Notes: generated from the sequence alone by a model not told the origin. Shown: positions 48,402-57,160, counted from the stretch's first letter. The stretch: DNA of 64,000 nt from RYN-230 sp963851025 (GCA_963851025.1 CAWKOA010000030.1:186001-250000), one strand, 5' to 3'. Program-made: numbers and translations.

Positions 48402-49043
48402 CAGAGCCGGCTGCACCTCGACGACGATGCCCCGGTCCCCGGCGGCATCCGGTGACGCCAGCCCGTCCGGGACGCGGATCTCATCCCGGGGGAAGACGGG
48501 CAGGATGATCCGCTCGGCCCAGCGCGTGATGCGGCCCTCGTCGATGCGGTCCGGGAGCGACAGCTCGACGTGGAACCCGTCGTCGCCGGTGTGGAAGAGC
48601 AGCAGCCAGGTCAGCAGGTGGTCACGGGGTGGCAGGCCGCGCGGAGGTCGAAGTCACCGAAGTCCAGGGCCAGCTGCCCGTTGGCCTCGACCGCGCGGGC
48701 CGTGGCGTACCCCTTGGCGTACTTGGGCCCGGGCAGCAGGCCGGTCAGGCCGGTGACGTCGTCCCCGGTGGTCGCGACGATCGCGAACTGGCCGCCGGGA
48801 TGGATCGTGCGGGGGAGGTTCCGCGGGTTGTCGAATCCCCAGCCGAGTGGGACGAGTTCCTCGCGCAGGAAGCGGTTGGTCCGGGCCCAGCGGGTCAGGC
48901 CTTCCATGATCGGCGGGTCGAACGCGGTGCAGAACGCCGCCTCCGCGTCGGCCCGGCGCACGACCCGCTCGACGAGGTCGATGCTCAGGCCGAGCTGGGC
49001 CAGCCGGCTGGCCGCCTCGTCCGCTACGAGGACCCGTGCCGTC
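48401..49043 (-). CDS. Partner protein of the XRE-ImmA gene, unknown function
   Basis: About 213 residues with no known domain. It starts ARVLVADEAASRLAQLGLSI, has a central DPPIMEGLTRWARTNRFLRE, then GQFAIVATTGDDVTGLTGLL and a C-terminal half after a frameshift near 48614: HLLTWLLLFHTGDDGFHVEL, RIDEGRITRWAERIILPVFP. Strikingly, this second frame runs without stop straight into the XRE-ImmA gene. Either a further indel hides its stop (TGA at 48401-48403, overlapping the next ATG) or the two are one fused protein. The pair is found side by side in actinobacteria. A toxin, antitoxin or substrate role is possible but unproven. Confidence 0.65.
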
Positions 49044-49499
49044 ATCGCGACCTCCCCGCCGATCGTGGGCCACTCCTGCTTCACGAAACAATACCTCAGC
49101 TGAGGGGACGAAACATGAAGACCGGGCCGGTGGCCGCGCTGACCGCCCAGTCGCCGCCCGGCCGCCGGGCGCCCGGAATAAGAAAATGATTGCCGCCCGC
49201 CGGGCCCTTTACGTGAAGCTGCCGGATTTAGTGACCGGGGCCGGGGCGCCAGGGGCTATTCATGGCCGGCGTGACAATGAGCCGGCCAGGTATTGGCGGT
49301 TGTGCGCTTAATGCGATGAAACTCCTGGCCGCCTTTACCTCGTTTATCCTTGCGCTGCCTTACGCTGCGTGATCAACTTGGAACCTGGCACGGGGCGCTG
49401 ACCTGCTCGGTTGCGGGCGCTCGCGGTCGCTACTGCTGCGCGTCCCACCGATCGGGTGGCGCGTCCAGGCACCTGCAGCGTTGAGCGGAGGGGAAACGC
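49044..49499. other. Intergenic region with a small hairpin
   Basis: 456 bases, less GC-rich than its surroundings from 49180 to 49380. A perfect 8-bp hairpin (TGGCCGGC / GCCGGCCA, loop of 10) lies at 49263-49288. A 24-codon frame at 49115 has no homologous character. The right end carries the promoter and GGAGGGG ribosome site of the small membrane protein. Confidence 0.4.
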
Positions 49500-49640
49500 G
49501 TGCTGGCGAAGATATTGGGCTGGGTCGTGGGAATCCTGGTTGTGGTCTGGATTGTCTCCACGCCGGCCGGGGCCGGTAATGACGTGCATTCGTGGGTTTC
49601 AGGCATCCTGTCCTTTTTCCAGCATCTCGCCAAAGGCTGA
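49500..49640 (+). CDS. 46-residue single-pass membrane protein
   Basis: A very short gene starting at a GTG at 49500 with GGAGGGG nine bases before it. The product is LAKILGWVVGILVVVWIVST, then PAGAGNDVHSWVSGILSFFQ and a short end HLAKG. One N-terminal transmembrane helix is followed by a Gly-linked amphipathic helix, a layout I recognise in small actinobacterial membrane proteins annotated as hypothetical. Ribosome site and helix make it credible. Function unknown; it might bind a larger membrane complex. No partner lies adjacent: the next gene is convergent. Confidence 0.65.
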   Translation: MLAKILGWVVGILVVVWIVSTPAGAGNDVHSWVSGILSFFQHLAKG

Positions 49641-49668
49641 GCCAAAGGCCCGGAATCGCGGGTGAGGC

Positions 49669-50631
49669 CTAGGCTTCCCGGCTGCCGGCGGAGGTGTGCC
49701 GGGACGCGCGGAACACCGTCGGCAGCAATACGCACAGGGCCACCGCGACCGGCAGGCAGCTCAGCATGATCCGCAACGGCCCGTCCCACACGGCCGTGCT
49801 CACGCCTACCCCGGTATCGATCAGGGGCGGCACGAGGAACCCGATCGTGACGTAGTACGCGAGGATCGACAGCAGGATGGCGAGGCGCCTGATCAGCGGG
49901 GAGGCCAGGACCATCCCGCTCAGGATGATCACGATCAGGGCGAGGGCGGCGGCCTGCGATACGGCCGCATGGCCCAGCCACTGCCCGGCCAGCACCGCCC
50001 GCACCACGGCCGGGGCCAGCACGGCCAGCGCCCAGCGTCTGCGGGTCATCAGCTGCATCCCGCGCCGCGGGCCTGGCGAGGCGAGGAGGGCAATCGCCCC
50101 GAGGGCCAGGGCGACCAGCTCGTACAGGGATCCCGGCGCGGCGAAGTACCAGCCCCCCGCGCCGAGAACGGAGACCGCGAACCAGGCCAGCAGGCCGGCG
50201 GCGGCCACGCCCGCGAGGCGCCGCAGCCGCAGCAGGACGAGAGCGGTCAGGGCGATCCAGGCCGCGGTGCTCACGCCGAAGGACTCCAGCGCCACAGCAA
50301 AGACCGTTCTCCCCTGGGGCATGACCGCCACCATCGCCACGTTCCCCGCGACGAGGTAGGAGAGGACGAGAACGGGCAGGACCACGCTCGTCAGCGCGAG
50401 CGCGTCAGCCCAGCCACGGCGGACGGACTCGTCGCGGGGCGGGCGGAGCCGGATCCGCAGGGCGCCCGCGATGAGATCCACGGAGTCCCTCGGCCCAGGC
50501 CAGCGCTGCCCGGCGCGCGCCCCTGTCATCAGCACGCCGAGCATCTCGTCCTGGTGCTGCCGGCGGTGCTCCGCCGGATACACGATGAGCAGCCGCCGGT
50601 AGCGCCGTTCCAGGGCCGGGCCCGCGTTCAC
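49669..50631 (-). CDS. PadR-operon membrane protein, unknown function
   Basis: A 320-residue protein. The N-terminal ~60 residues are basic and soluble (LERRYRRLLIVYPAEHRRQH, EMLGVLMTGARAGQRWP, then DLIAGALRIRL), the usual head of actinobacterial PadR-linked membrane proteins. About seven hydrophobic segments follow, including SVVLPVLVLSYLVAGNVAMV, AAWIALTALVLLRLRRLAG and AALALIVIILSGMVLASPLI. No transport motif is seen. It overlaps the PadR gene by 4 bases (50628-50631), so both are one coupled operon. It may sense or buffer membrane stress; this is inference. Confidence 0.7.
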   Translation of the reverse strand: MNAGPALERRYRRLLIVYPAEHRRQHQDEMLGVLMTGARAGQRWPGPRDSVDLIAGALRIRLRPPRDESVRRGWADALALTSVVLPVLVLSYLVAGNVAMVAVMPQGRTVFAVALESFGVSTAAWIALTALVLLRLRRLAGVAAAGLLAWFAVSVLGAGGWYFAAPGSLYELVALALGAIALLASPGPRRGMQLMTRRRWALAVLAPAVVRAVLAGQWLGHAAVSQAAALALIVIILSGMVLASPLIRRLAILLSILAYYVTIGFLVPPLIDTGVGVSTAVWDGPLRIMLSCLPVAVALCVLLPTVFRASRHTSAGSREA

Positions 50632-50960
50632 GCCAGGCCCCCGAGCAGGCCGAGCCGCCGGGCCGCGACGGTGGTGTGCGCGCGCATCCGCTCGACCTCG
50701 GCCGCCAGCCGCTGGGCGCCCGGCGGGGTGAGCCGGTAGTACCGGCGGAGCCGGGTGTCCACGATCTCTTCCCGGTCCGCCTCGATCAGGCCCTCGTCGG
50801 CCAGGCGGTCGAGCGCGGCGTAGAGCGTCCCGGCGCGGAGCTTCACCCGGCCGCCGGAGATGTCCGTGACATCGGTCATGATCCCGTAGCCGTGCTGGGC
50901 GCCGGCCGCGAGCGCGGTGAGGATCAGGAACGTGGGCTCCTGCAGCGGGCGCTGGCTCAT
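50628..50960 (-). CDS. PadR-family transcriptional regulator
   Basis: A 110-residue winged-helix regulator: LQEPTFLILTALAAGAQHGY, GIMTDVTDISGGRVKLRAGT, LYAALDRLADEGLIEADREE, then RRYYRLTPPGAQRLAAEVER. The start ATG at 50960 is preceded by an AT-rich patch with TATATA (about 50970-50977), likely the promoter and operator. PadR proteins of this short type repress the membrane-protein gene that follows. The 4-base overlap with that gene supports this. Confidence 0.88.
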   Translation of the reverse strand: MSQRPLQEPTFLILTALAAGAQHGYGIMTDVTDISGGRVKLRAGTLYAALDRLADEGLIEADREEIVDTRLRRYYRLTPPGAQRLAAEVERMRAHTTVAARRLGLLGGLA

Positions 50961-51042
50961 GCCATCGTTATATACCGGCCATCGGAGCATAGCAAGGGTG
51001 CCGCCGGACCGCGCCGCGCGCCGTGGCCGGCAGCCCGGGGAT

Positions 51043-51082
51043 CGCCGGGGCCCGGAGAGCGGCGTCTCTCCGGGCCCCGGCG
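51043..51082. terminator. Perfect 17-bp hairpin after the lectin gene
   Basis: CGCCGGGGCCCGGAGAG pairs without mismatch with CTCTCCGGGCCCCGGCG around a 6-base loop, 39 bases after the lectin stop and upstream of the PadR promoter. It is the longest perfect hairpin seen in the window apart from the 26185 repeat. No T-run. Confidence 0.75.
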
Positions 51083-51121
51083 AAGCCGCGCGGCCGCGTG
51101 TACTGGAGCCAGAGCCGCGTG

Positions 51122-51838
51122 TTACTGGAGCCAGAACTGGTTGCTGCCGCCGAGATAGGACCAGATCTGGATCTTGTCCCCGTTGGTCCCGCCCGAGGAG
51201 CCGGCGTCGTTCGCGTCCAGGACCTTGGTCGCGCCGCCCCACAGGTTGGTCAGCTGGCTGTAGTAGCCGGTCGGGCCGTAGTCCCACCACTGGTTCGGGT
51301 GCGTGGAGCTGTTGTTGAAGCAGCCCCAGAGCTGGACCTTGGCCCCGTTGACGAAGCCGCCGCTGCTATCGGCGTCCAGGCACAGCCCGTACTGCCAGTT
51401 GATCAGCTCCGTCCAGCCGCTGGTGGTGTAGTACGGCCACCACCACTGGTTCGCGTGGGTGGAGCTGTTGTTGAAGCAGCCCCACAGCTGGACCTTGTCC
51501 CCGTTGTGTCCCGCCGTCGAGCCTGCGTTATTGGCGTCCACGCACTTGCCGTAGTCCAGGTTCACCAGCTCCGCGATGTAGTTCGTCGCGTCCGGGATCT
51601 TCAGGCCCGCGGCCTTCATGGCCGCCCGTGCCCGGGCCGGCATGGATGACGTTTTCACCTTCTCGATCCGGAACGCGAGATGACCCGCCCGGGCGTGTAC
51701 CACCTTGGACACCGGGGCGCTGGCGGCGGGCCGTGGCGCCGCCAGCGCGGAGCCTGTGCCGAGGGCGCAGAGCCCGGCGACCGATCCGGTCGCGGCGATG
51801 GTGGCCAGGGCGAGCCTGAATTTCTTCCTCATGCGCAT
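51122..51838 (-). CDS. Secreted ricin-type beta-trefoil lectin
   Basis: A 238-residue secreted protein. Signal peptide: basic start RMRKKFRLALATIAATGSVA, hydrophobic core, cleavage near GSALAA. A ~45-residue linker follows, then one beta-trefoil domain of three repeats: YGKCVDANNAG ending in NQWWW, YGLCLDADSSG ending NQWWD, and TKVLDANDAG ending NQFWLQ. The QxW motifs and Asp/Asn positions of ricin-B lectins are all visible. The repeats are very alike (KVQLWGCFNNSSTH occurs twice), suggesting recent internal duplication. It probably binds galactose-type or other glycans outside the cell. No enzyme domain is attached. The start ATG at 51838 has AAGGAAGGA. Confidence 0.88.
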   Translation of the reverse strand: MRMRKKFRLALATIAATGSVAGLCALGTGSALAAPRPAASAPVSKVVHARAGHLAFRIEKVKTSSMPARARAAMKAAGLKIPDATNYIAELVNLDYGKCVDANNAGSTAGHNGDKVQLWGCFNNSSTHANQWWWPYYTTSGWTELINWQYGLCLDADSSGGFVNGAKVQLWGCFNNSSTHPNQWWDYGPTGYYSQLTNLWGGATKVLDANDAGSSGGTNGDKIQIWSYLGGSNQFWLQ

Positions 51839-52151
51839 GGTCCTTCCTTGTTCCCCGTCGTGCTGTGGCTCCAGGCTCTGGCGCACGGCGGAAACTTTGC
51901 TATGCGCTGGCTGTCCGCGCGTTCCTGTACTCCGGCCTGCGCGGATTCCCGGCCCCCGCCAGGTCATGCCGTGGTTAGCGGCGGGCGCCCGGCGCCGTCC
52001 CGGTACAGCGCGCCGCGACGCGGCTACAGGAAGCGGCGCCGCGGGCTGTGTCGCCCACGGAGAGTCGCTTACGCTGAGGTGTTGCCGACGGGGGGCACGT
52101 GTGATGCCAGCCGCCACGCTGGGGACGGGGCGGCCGGGTGCGGGGATGTGA
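51839..52151. other. Intergenic region upstream of the lectin gene
   Basis: 313 bases, no gene supported. It contains the leftward lectin promoter and, on its right, whatever remains upstream of the truncated ABC gene tail. The frames here carry stops and no family character. Confidence 0.35.
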
Positions 52152-52301
52152 CCAGAGATGGGCCGAGGGGACTGCGGGTCGGCGGGCTCGCTGTGCCGCC
52201 GCTACCGGCAGGAAGCTGGGCTGACCCAGCGTCACCAGCACGAGGTGCGCTGTGTCCGGGCCCAGGAGGCCTGGTCCGCCAGCGAGCTGGCGGCCCGGTG
52301 A
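52152..52301 (+). pseudogene. C-terminal remnant of an oligopeptide ABC ATPase (DppD/OppD type)
   Basis: A 49-codon open tail that stops at TGA 52299-52301, sharing GTGA with the start of the next ABC ATPase gene. Such a 4-base overlap is typical of coupled operon genes. The encoded end, LCRRYRQEAGLTQRHQHEVR followed by CVRAQEAW, resembles the Cys-containing tail of DppD-type ATPases that ends in H-x-V-x-C. Nothing upstream encodes the rest of the protein, so only the 3' end of the gene is left. Confidence 0.4.
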
Positions 52302-53126
52302 CCGCCTCCGCCCCCAGCCTCCCGGACACCGCGCCACTGCTCGCCGTCGAGTCGCTCGACGTCGTCCTGGGCCGCGGCTGGCGGGCCAACCAGGTCCTTA
52401 GGGGGGTCAACCTGGCCATCGGGCCCGGCGAGATCGTCGGCCTGGTCGGCGAGACCGGCTCGGGCAAGACGACCCTGGCCCGGACCGTGGCCGGCCTGGT
52501 CAACCCGGCGGGCGGCCAGGTCGTGTTCGAGGGCACCGCGATCTCCGCCCTGCGCCGCGGCGCCCGGCGGGCCGAGCGCCGCCGCGGTCACCTGCAGCTG
52601 GTCTTCCAGGACCCGCTCCGCTCGCTCGACCCCGAGATGACCGTGGGCGACATCGTCGCCGAGGGGGTCAGGCTGCAGGGCGAGACCGACCGGGCCGAGA
52701 TCCGCCGGCGGGTCGTCGGGGCGCTGGGCCAGGTCGGCCTGGACGACTCCGTGCTGGCCCGCACCCCGGGCCAGATCTCCGGCGGCCAGCGCCAGCGCGT
52801 GTCGATCGCCCGGGCCCTGGCCACCGAGCCCCGGCTGCTCATCTGCGACGAGCCGGTCAGCGCCCTGGACGCCAGCAACCGGAACTACATCCTGCGCCTG
52901 CTGGAGCAGCTCCGGACCGCCCTCGGGCTGTCCATCGTGATCATCTCGCACGACCTCAGCTCGCTGGCGGGCATCGCGGACCGCGTCGTGGTGCTCTACC
53001 GGGGCCGGATCGTCGAGGACGGCCCGGTGGACCAGGTGTTCGCCGCCCCGGAGCACCCCTACACGGCGCTGCTGATGGCGTCCGCCCCGAGCGTCCGGCA
53101 CGACCGGGAACTGTCCCCGCGCCAGC
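52298..53126 (+). CDS. Oligopeptide-type ABC transporter ATP-binding protein (DppF/OppF type)
   Basis: About 276 residues. Walker A GETGSGKTT lies near residue 48, the Q-loop is in LQLVFQDPLRSLDPEMTV, the signature is ISGGQRQRVSIARAL near 165 and Walker B is LLICDEPVSALDASN near 187. The H-loop is in IIISHDLSSLAG. The order and the HPYTALLMASAP ending identify the dipeptide/oligopeptide/nickel group. The start is the GTG at 52298. After SVRHDRELSPRQ the frame passes, without its own stop, into the C-terminal part of a flavin monooxygenase. No permease or binding protein is present, so the transporter cannot be complete. Confidence 0.85.
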
Positions 53127-53909
53127 TCAATCTCCCGCTCGCCGCAGGGGCAGCCGGTCATCTTCCAGGCCGGCGACTCCGAGCAGGGCCGCGACCTGGG
53201 CGCCACCATCGGCGAGGGCATCTTCACCCACGCGGCGTCGATCGAGCAGGGCCAGGCCTTCTACGCCGACATCAAGTCCCGGGCCGCCGCCAAGGGCCGC
53301 AACCCCGACCACATCATCGTCATGCCCGGCGTCCGGGTGTTCGTCGGCGACACCGATAAGCAAGCCCGCGAGATCGAGCACGACCTGCAGGCCGCCGACC
53401 AGGACTTCGAACGGGCGCTCGGCGAGCTGGGACGCCCGTTCGCCTGGCACGACTTCCGGCAGTACGACCTGGACGCGCCGTTCCCGGACGTGCTGCACGT
53501 GGCCGAGCGGGGCTTCCGGACCCAGGCTGAGAAGATCGTGCAGCTCGCCCGGGCCCAGGGCTACACGCTCCGGGAGACGGTGCAGGCCATCTCCGGCCCG
53601 AAGCCGACCCCGTTCGCGGGCTCACCGCAGACCGTGGCGGACGAGATGCAGCGCTGGTTCGAGGGCCGGGCGCTGGACGGCTACAACATCCACATCGGGC
53701 ACCCGTCCCAGTTCCGCCGGTTCACCGACGAGGTCGTGCCGATCCTGCGGGAGCGGGGCCTGGTCCGGGCCGAGTACGAGTCCGGCACGCTGCGCGGCCA
53801 CCTGGGCCTCCCGGTCCCGGAGAACCGCTACACCGCTGCCCGCCGGGACGGCGCCCGGCGGGCAGCGGAAGAGGCCAGCCCAGGCGAGCTGTCTGCCGCC
53901 CGCTCATAG
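53127..53909 (+). pseudogene. 3' half of an NtaA/DszA-type flavin monooxygenase
   Basis: The last ~255 residues of an LLM-class monooxygenase of the nitrilotriacetate/dibenzothiophene-sulfone group, joined to the ABC ATPase gene. The frame reads LNLP then, after a 2-base shift near 53135, SPQGQPVIFQAGDSEQGRDL, IFTHAASIEQGQAFYADIKS, then VAERGFRTQAEKIVQLARAQ, PQTVADEMQRWFEGRALDGY and NIHIGHPSQFRRFTDEVVPI. These match the C-terminal half of ~450-residue enzymes; the N-terminal ~200 with the flavin-binding start are absent. ABC importer and NtaA-like genes are often neighbours, so a deletion within such an operon is likely. Confidence 0.75.
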
Positions 53910-53934
53910 GCCCGCGCGGGCCGGCCCGGCCTGT

Positions 53935-55398
53935 TCAGTGCCCAGGCAGCGTCGCCTTGGCCGGGGCGAGCAGGGCCGCGACGACCCCGGCCGCCGCCAC
54001 CGCCGCAGCGGTCCATTCCGCGGGCCTGAACCCGTGGATGAACGTGGCCGGGGACTCGTAGCTGCCGTGCGCGGCGAAGACCGCGGCCAGGATCGCGACG
54101 CCGAACACGCCTCCCAGCGCGTTCAGCGCGTTGTTGGTGCCGGCGGCCACGCCGACATCCCGGGCCGGGACCGAGCCGGTGACCGCGTTGGCCACGGTCG
54201 GGAAGCACATCGAGATGCCCACGCCCGCGATGATCAGCGGAGCGACCAGGGTGCCGTAGCTCACCCCCGGCTCGGTGACCGCCGCCAGCCAGCCCAGCCC
54301 GGCGGCCTGCATGACCAGGCCGGCGACCATGAACGGCCGGTTGCCGATCTTGTCGGCCAGGGCGCCGGCGACCGGCGCGACCAGCATGGGCGTGGCCATC
54401 CAGACCAGGATCCGCAGGCCCGCCTGGAGCGGGGAGTAGCCCAGCCCGATCTGGAAGAGCTGGGTGATGAAGAACAGGGACCCGATCAGCGAGATGAACT
54501 GGAAGAAGATCACCGCGTTGGCGGTGGCGAAGCCGCGGCGGCGGAAGTAGGCCAGGGGCAGCATCGGATACCGGGCCCGCCGTTCCCAGGCCAGGAACCC
54601 GGCCAGGAGCACGGCGCCGGCCGCGAACGAGCCGATTACCTCGGCGCTGGCCCAGCCCACCGCGGGGGCCCGCACCGGGGCCCAGGTCAGCGCGAACAGC
54701 GCGATGCCGGCCAGGATCATGCCCGCGATGTCCAGCTGCGGCCGGGGCCCGCGGCTCTCGCGCAGCCGCAGCGCGGAGAGCCCCGCGACGGCCAGTCCGA
54801 CTGGCACGTTGACCCAGAAGATCCACTCCCAGGAGAGGCCCTGCACGATCGCGCCGCCGACGAGGGGGCCGGCGGCCACGCCGAGGCCGGTGATGCCGCC
54901 CCAGATCCCGATGGCCGCCCCGCGCTTCTCGGCCGGGAACGCGTCGCTGATCAGGGTCAGGGTCAGCGGCACCAGCATGGCCGCCCCGGCGCCCTGCACC
55001 ACGCGCGCCGCGATGAGCATCCCGGCGCCCGATGACAGCGCCGCCAGCGCCGAGCCCAGGACGAACACGATCAGCCCGAGGACGTACATGCGGCGGCGGC
55101 CGAAACGGTCGCCGAGCGCGGCGCCGGTCAGCATCAGGCAGCCGAAGACCAGGTTGTAGGCGTTGATGGTCCATTCCAGGTCGGCCAGGCTCGCCCCGAG
55201 GTGCGATTGCAGGGTGGGCAGCGCGGTCGCCACGACCACCACATCCAGGGCGGACATGAACGCTCCGAGCCCGGCCAGCACCAGCGTCCAGCCGTTGCGG
55301 GCCCGTCCGGGTACCACGCCCCGGCCGCCGGTGGGTGAGCCGTCCTGAAGGCGGCCGCTCACGCGGCAGGCCGGCGGGGCGGCAGAGAGATCCGACAT
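53935..55398 (-). CDS. MFS transporter, DHA2 (EmrB/QacA) family
   Basis: A 487-residue drug:proton antiporter with 14 predicted membrane helices. Motif A is in LGDRFGRRRMYVLGLIVF after helix 2, DHA2 motif D-like SALDVVVVATALPTLQ in helix 1, and the antiporter motif C in GITGLGVAAGPLVGGAIV. A soluble N-terminus of about 35 residues precedes helix 1, so a later start (e.g. near GRARNGW) is possible. The proton-linked family exports antibiotics or dyes. The frame is intact. It is convergent with the broken monooxygenase and stands without a regulator. Confidence 0.9.
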   Translation of the reverse strand: MSDLSAAPPACRVSGRLQDGSPTGGRGVVPGRARNGWTLVLAGLGAFMSALDVVVVATALPTLQSHLGASLADLEWTINAYNLVFGCLMLTGAALGDRFGRRRMYVLGLIVFVLGSALAALSSGAGMLIAARVVQGAGAAMLVPLTLTLISDAFPAEKRGAAIGIWGGITGLGVAAGPLVGGAIVQGLSWEWIFWVNVPVGLAVAGLSALRLRESRGPRPQLDIAGMILAGIALFALTWAPVRAPAVGWASAEVIGSFAAGAVLLAGFLAWERRARYPMLPLAYFRRRGFATANAVIFFQFISLIGSLFFITQLFQIGLGYSPLQAGLRILVWMATPMLVAPVAGALADKIGNRPFMVAGLVMQAAGLGWLAAVTEPGVSYGTLVAPLIIAGVGISMCFPTVANAVTGSVPARDVGVAAGTNNALNALGGVFGVAILAAVFAAHGSYESPATFIHGFRPAEWTAAAVAAAGVVAALLAPAKATLPGH

Positions 55399-55559
55399 GT
55401 CAGCTACTCCGTTCCTGAGGTCCTGTCCAGGCAGACCAGGCGGACCCCCGGGAATCGCCGCGAGGCCGCCCTGGCCGGATCCGCGCTGGTCAGCAGCCCG
55501 AGGTCAGCAGCCCGTGGTCAGCAGCCCGTGGTCAGGAGCCCGTGGTCGGGGCGGCGGGA

Positions 55560-56153
55560 TCAGGCGGGGCCGGGCGCGGCGGGGATACGCGGGTGCCGGC
55601 CGAGGAAGGCGACCAGCTGGTCGCCGGGGCAGGCCTGCCCCGGCACCGGCACCGGGTCGGCGAACAGCCCCGCCCGGGCGCCCGGCGTGATGAACAGCGG
55701 GGCGATCGGCAGCAGGACCGCCGCCAGCCCCGGCGGGACCGGCCGGCGGCTGCCGCAGGCGGCCGCGATGTCCCAGCCGTGGACGGTGATCTCGATGGCC
55801 CCGGCGGCGGCGACCATCCTGGTGGCGAGCTCGCGGTCACCGATGGCGACCAGGCGGTCGGCGTGATGGCCCGGGGCGCAGGCGGCCAGCAGCCCGGCCG
55901 CCCGGCGGCGCAGGTCGCCGGCCGGGTCGGTCCCGGGGGCGCCGTCCCCCGGCGCCGGGCCTACGTGCCCGGCGGTGAGCGCCTCGTGCAGCACCCCCAC
56001 CGAGTCGCTCACGTGGTGCAGCAGCCATCCCAGGTCCCAGCCGGCACACGGCGTGGGGCCGGACAGGCGTTCCGGGGTGGCCAGCCGGGTACTGGCGAGC
56101 GCGTAACTGACGGCAGATCCGAGGAGCGCGAGGCTCCCCGTCAGCGGGGCCAC
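55560..56153 (-). CDS. TIGR03086-type DinB-fold metal-binding protein
   Basis: About 197 residues, a DinB/mycothiol-type four-helix bundle. RLSGPTPCAGWDLGWLLHHV is the usual N-terminal motif with the first metal His. AAAGAIEITVHGWDIAAACG carries the later ligand and the Trp-Asp of TIGR03086. The C-terminus is short and proline-rich. The family is thought to use mycothiol, but its substrates are unknown. It overlaps the end of the sigma factor gene by 13 bases on the same strand. Such sigma/TIGR03086 pairs recur in actinobacteria, which suggests co-regulation. Confidence 0.82.
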   Translation of the reverse strand: MAPLTGSLALLGSAVSYALASTRLATPERLSGPTPCAGWDLGWLLHHVSDSVGVLHEALTAGHVGPAPGDGAPGTDPAGDLRRRAAGLLAACAPGHHADRLVAIGDRELATRMVAAAGAIEITVHGWDIAAACGSRRPVPPGLAAVLLPIAPLFITPGARAGLFADPVPVPGQACPGDQLVAFLGRHPRIPAAPGPA

Positions 56154-57160
56154 GCCGGGACCGCCAGGTCAGGCCCGGGCGCGGGACGGGCCGCGCCCGG
56201 GCCGTGCTCCGGCGGCAGGCCGAACAGTCCCAGCAGGCCCGGGCTGAGGAAGATGACGATCCGCGCGATCCCGGTCGCGGTGACCGTCAGCACCAGCACG
56301 GCGTGGGCCCGGTACACGCCGTCAGCCTCGCGCTCGTAGGCCGCGAAGGCCGGCTGCCCGTTGGCCAGGACCGGAAGCAGCCGGAACTGCCCCGGCGGGC
56401 CGAGCTTCGTGGCCAGGAAGCGGCGCACGGTCTCCCGGCCGGCGAACCAGGTCAGCATGGGAGGCATCTCCAGGGCCACGTCCTGGCGCAGCAACTCCGT
56501 CAGCGCGGTCATGTCACCGTTCTCGAACGCCGCCGCGAACCGGTCGAGCATCGCGCGGCGGCCCGGCTCGTCGGGCTCGGCCACGTCGTCCTCGTCGGGC
56601 AGGGCCTGCGCCAGCTGGGCCCGGGCGCGCCGCAGGCCGCTGTTGACCGCGGTGGTCGTGGTCCCCAGCATGGCGGCCACCTCGGCGGCCGGCCAGTCCA
56701 GCACGTCCCGCAGGATGAGCACCGCCCGCTGCCGGGCGGACAGGTACTGCAGGGCCGCGACCATCGCCAGCCGGATGCCCGCCCGTGACGCGGCGGCGGC
56801 CGCCGGATCGTCGTGCGGCGAGGCCAGCAGCGCGTCAGGAATGGGCTGCAGCCACGGCACCTGCGGCGCGGACACCACCGGGGCGGCCGGGTCGTCGTCC
56901 GGGCCGCCCAGCCCGGAGGGCAGCGGCCGGCGGCCGCGGCGCTCGATGGCGGTCAGGCACGCGTTGGTGGCGATCCGGTACAGCCAGGTGCGGACGGAGG
57001 ACCGGCCCTCGAACCCGTCGTACGCCCGCCACGCTCGCAGATATGTCTCCTGCACCAGGTCCTCGGCCTCGTCGGCCGACCCCAGCATCCGGTAGCAGTG
57101 GGCCAGCAGCTCGCGCCGGAACTGGCCGGTGAGGCTGGTGAACTCCTCGCTGGTGGTCAT
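56141..57160 (-). CDS. SigG/SigX5-like ECF sigma factor with SnoaL-like C-terminal domain
   Basis: A 339-residue extended ECF sigma factor. Region 2: FRRELLAHCYRMLGSADEAE, DLVQETYLRAWRAYDGFEGR, SSVRTWLYRIATNACLTAIE. The sequence VPWLQPIPDALL after it is diagnostic for the TIGR02960 group. Region 4: AALQYLSARQRAVLILRDVL, DWPAAEVAAMLGTTTTAVNS. The C-terminal ~130 residues form a SnoaL/NTF2-like domain (LRQDVALEMPPMLTWFAGRE, then RRFLATKLGPPGQFRLLPV). This group has no separate anti-sigma factor; the SnoaL domain is thought to control activity. The frame is intact. Confidence 0.9.
   Translation of the reverse strand: MTTSEEFTSLTGQFRRELLAHCYRMLGSADEAEDLVQETYLRAWRAYDGFEGRSSVRTWLYRIATNACLTAIERRGRRPLPSGLGGPDDDPAAPVVSAPQVPWLQPIPDALLASPHDDPAAAAASRAGIRLAMVAALQYLSARQRAVLILRDVLDWPAAEVAAMLGTTTTAVNSGLRRARAQLAQALPDEDDVAEPDEPGRRAMLDRFAAAFENGDMTALTELLRQDVALEMPPMLTWFAGRETVRRFLATKLGPPGQFRLLPVLANGQPAFAAYEREADGVYRAHAVLVLTVTATGIARIVIFLSPGLLGLFGLPPEHGPGAARPAPGPDLAVPAWPR

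Noticed and set aside
49115..49189. A 24-codon frame upstream of the small membrane protein
   Set aside because: Too short, proline/arginine-rich, and without conserved features; kept only as a remark in the intergenic entry.
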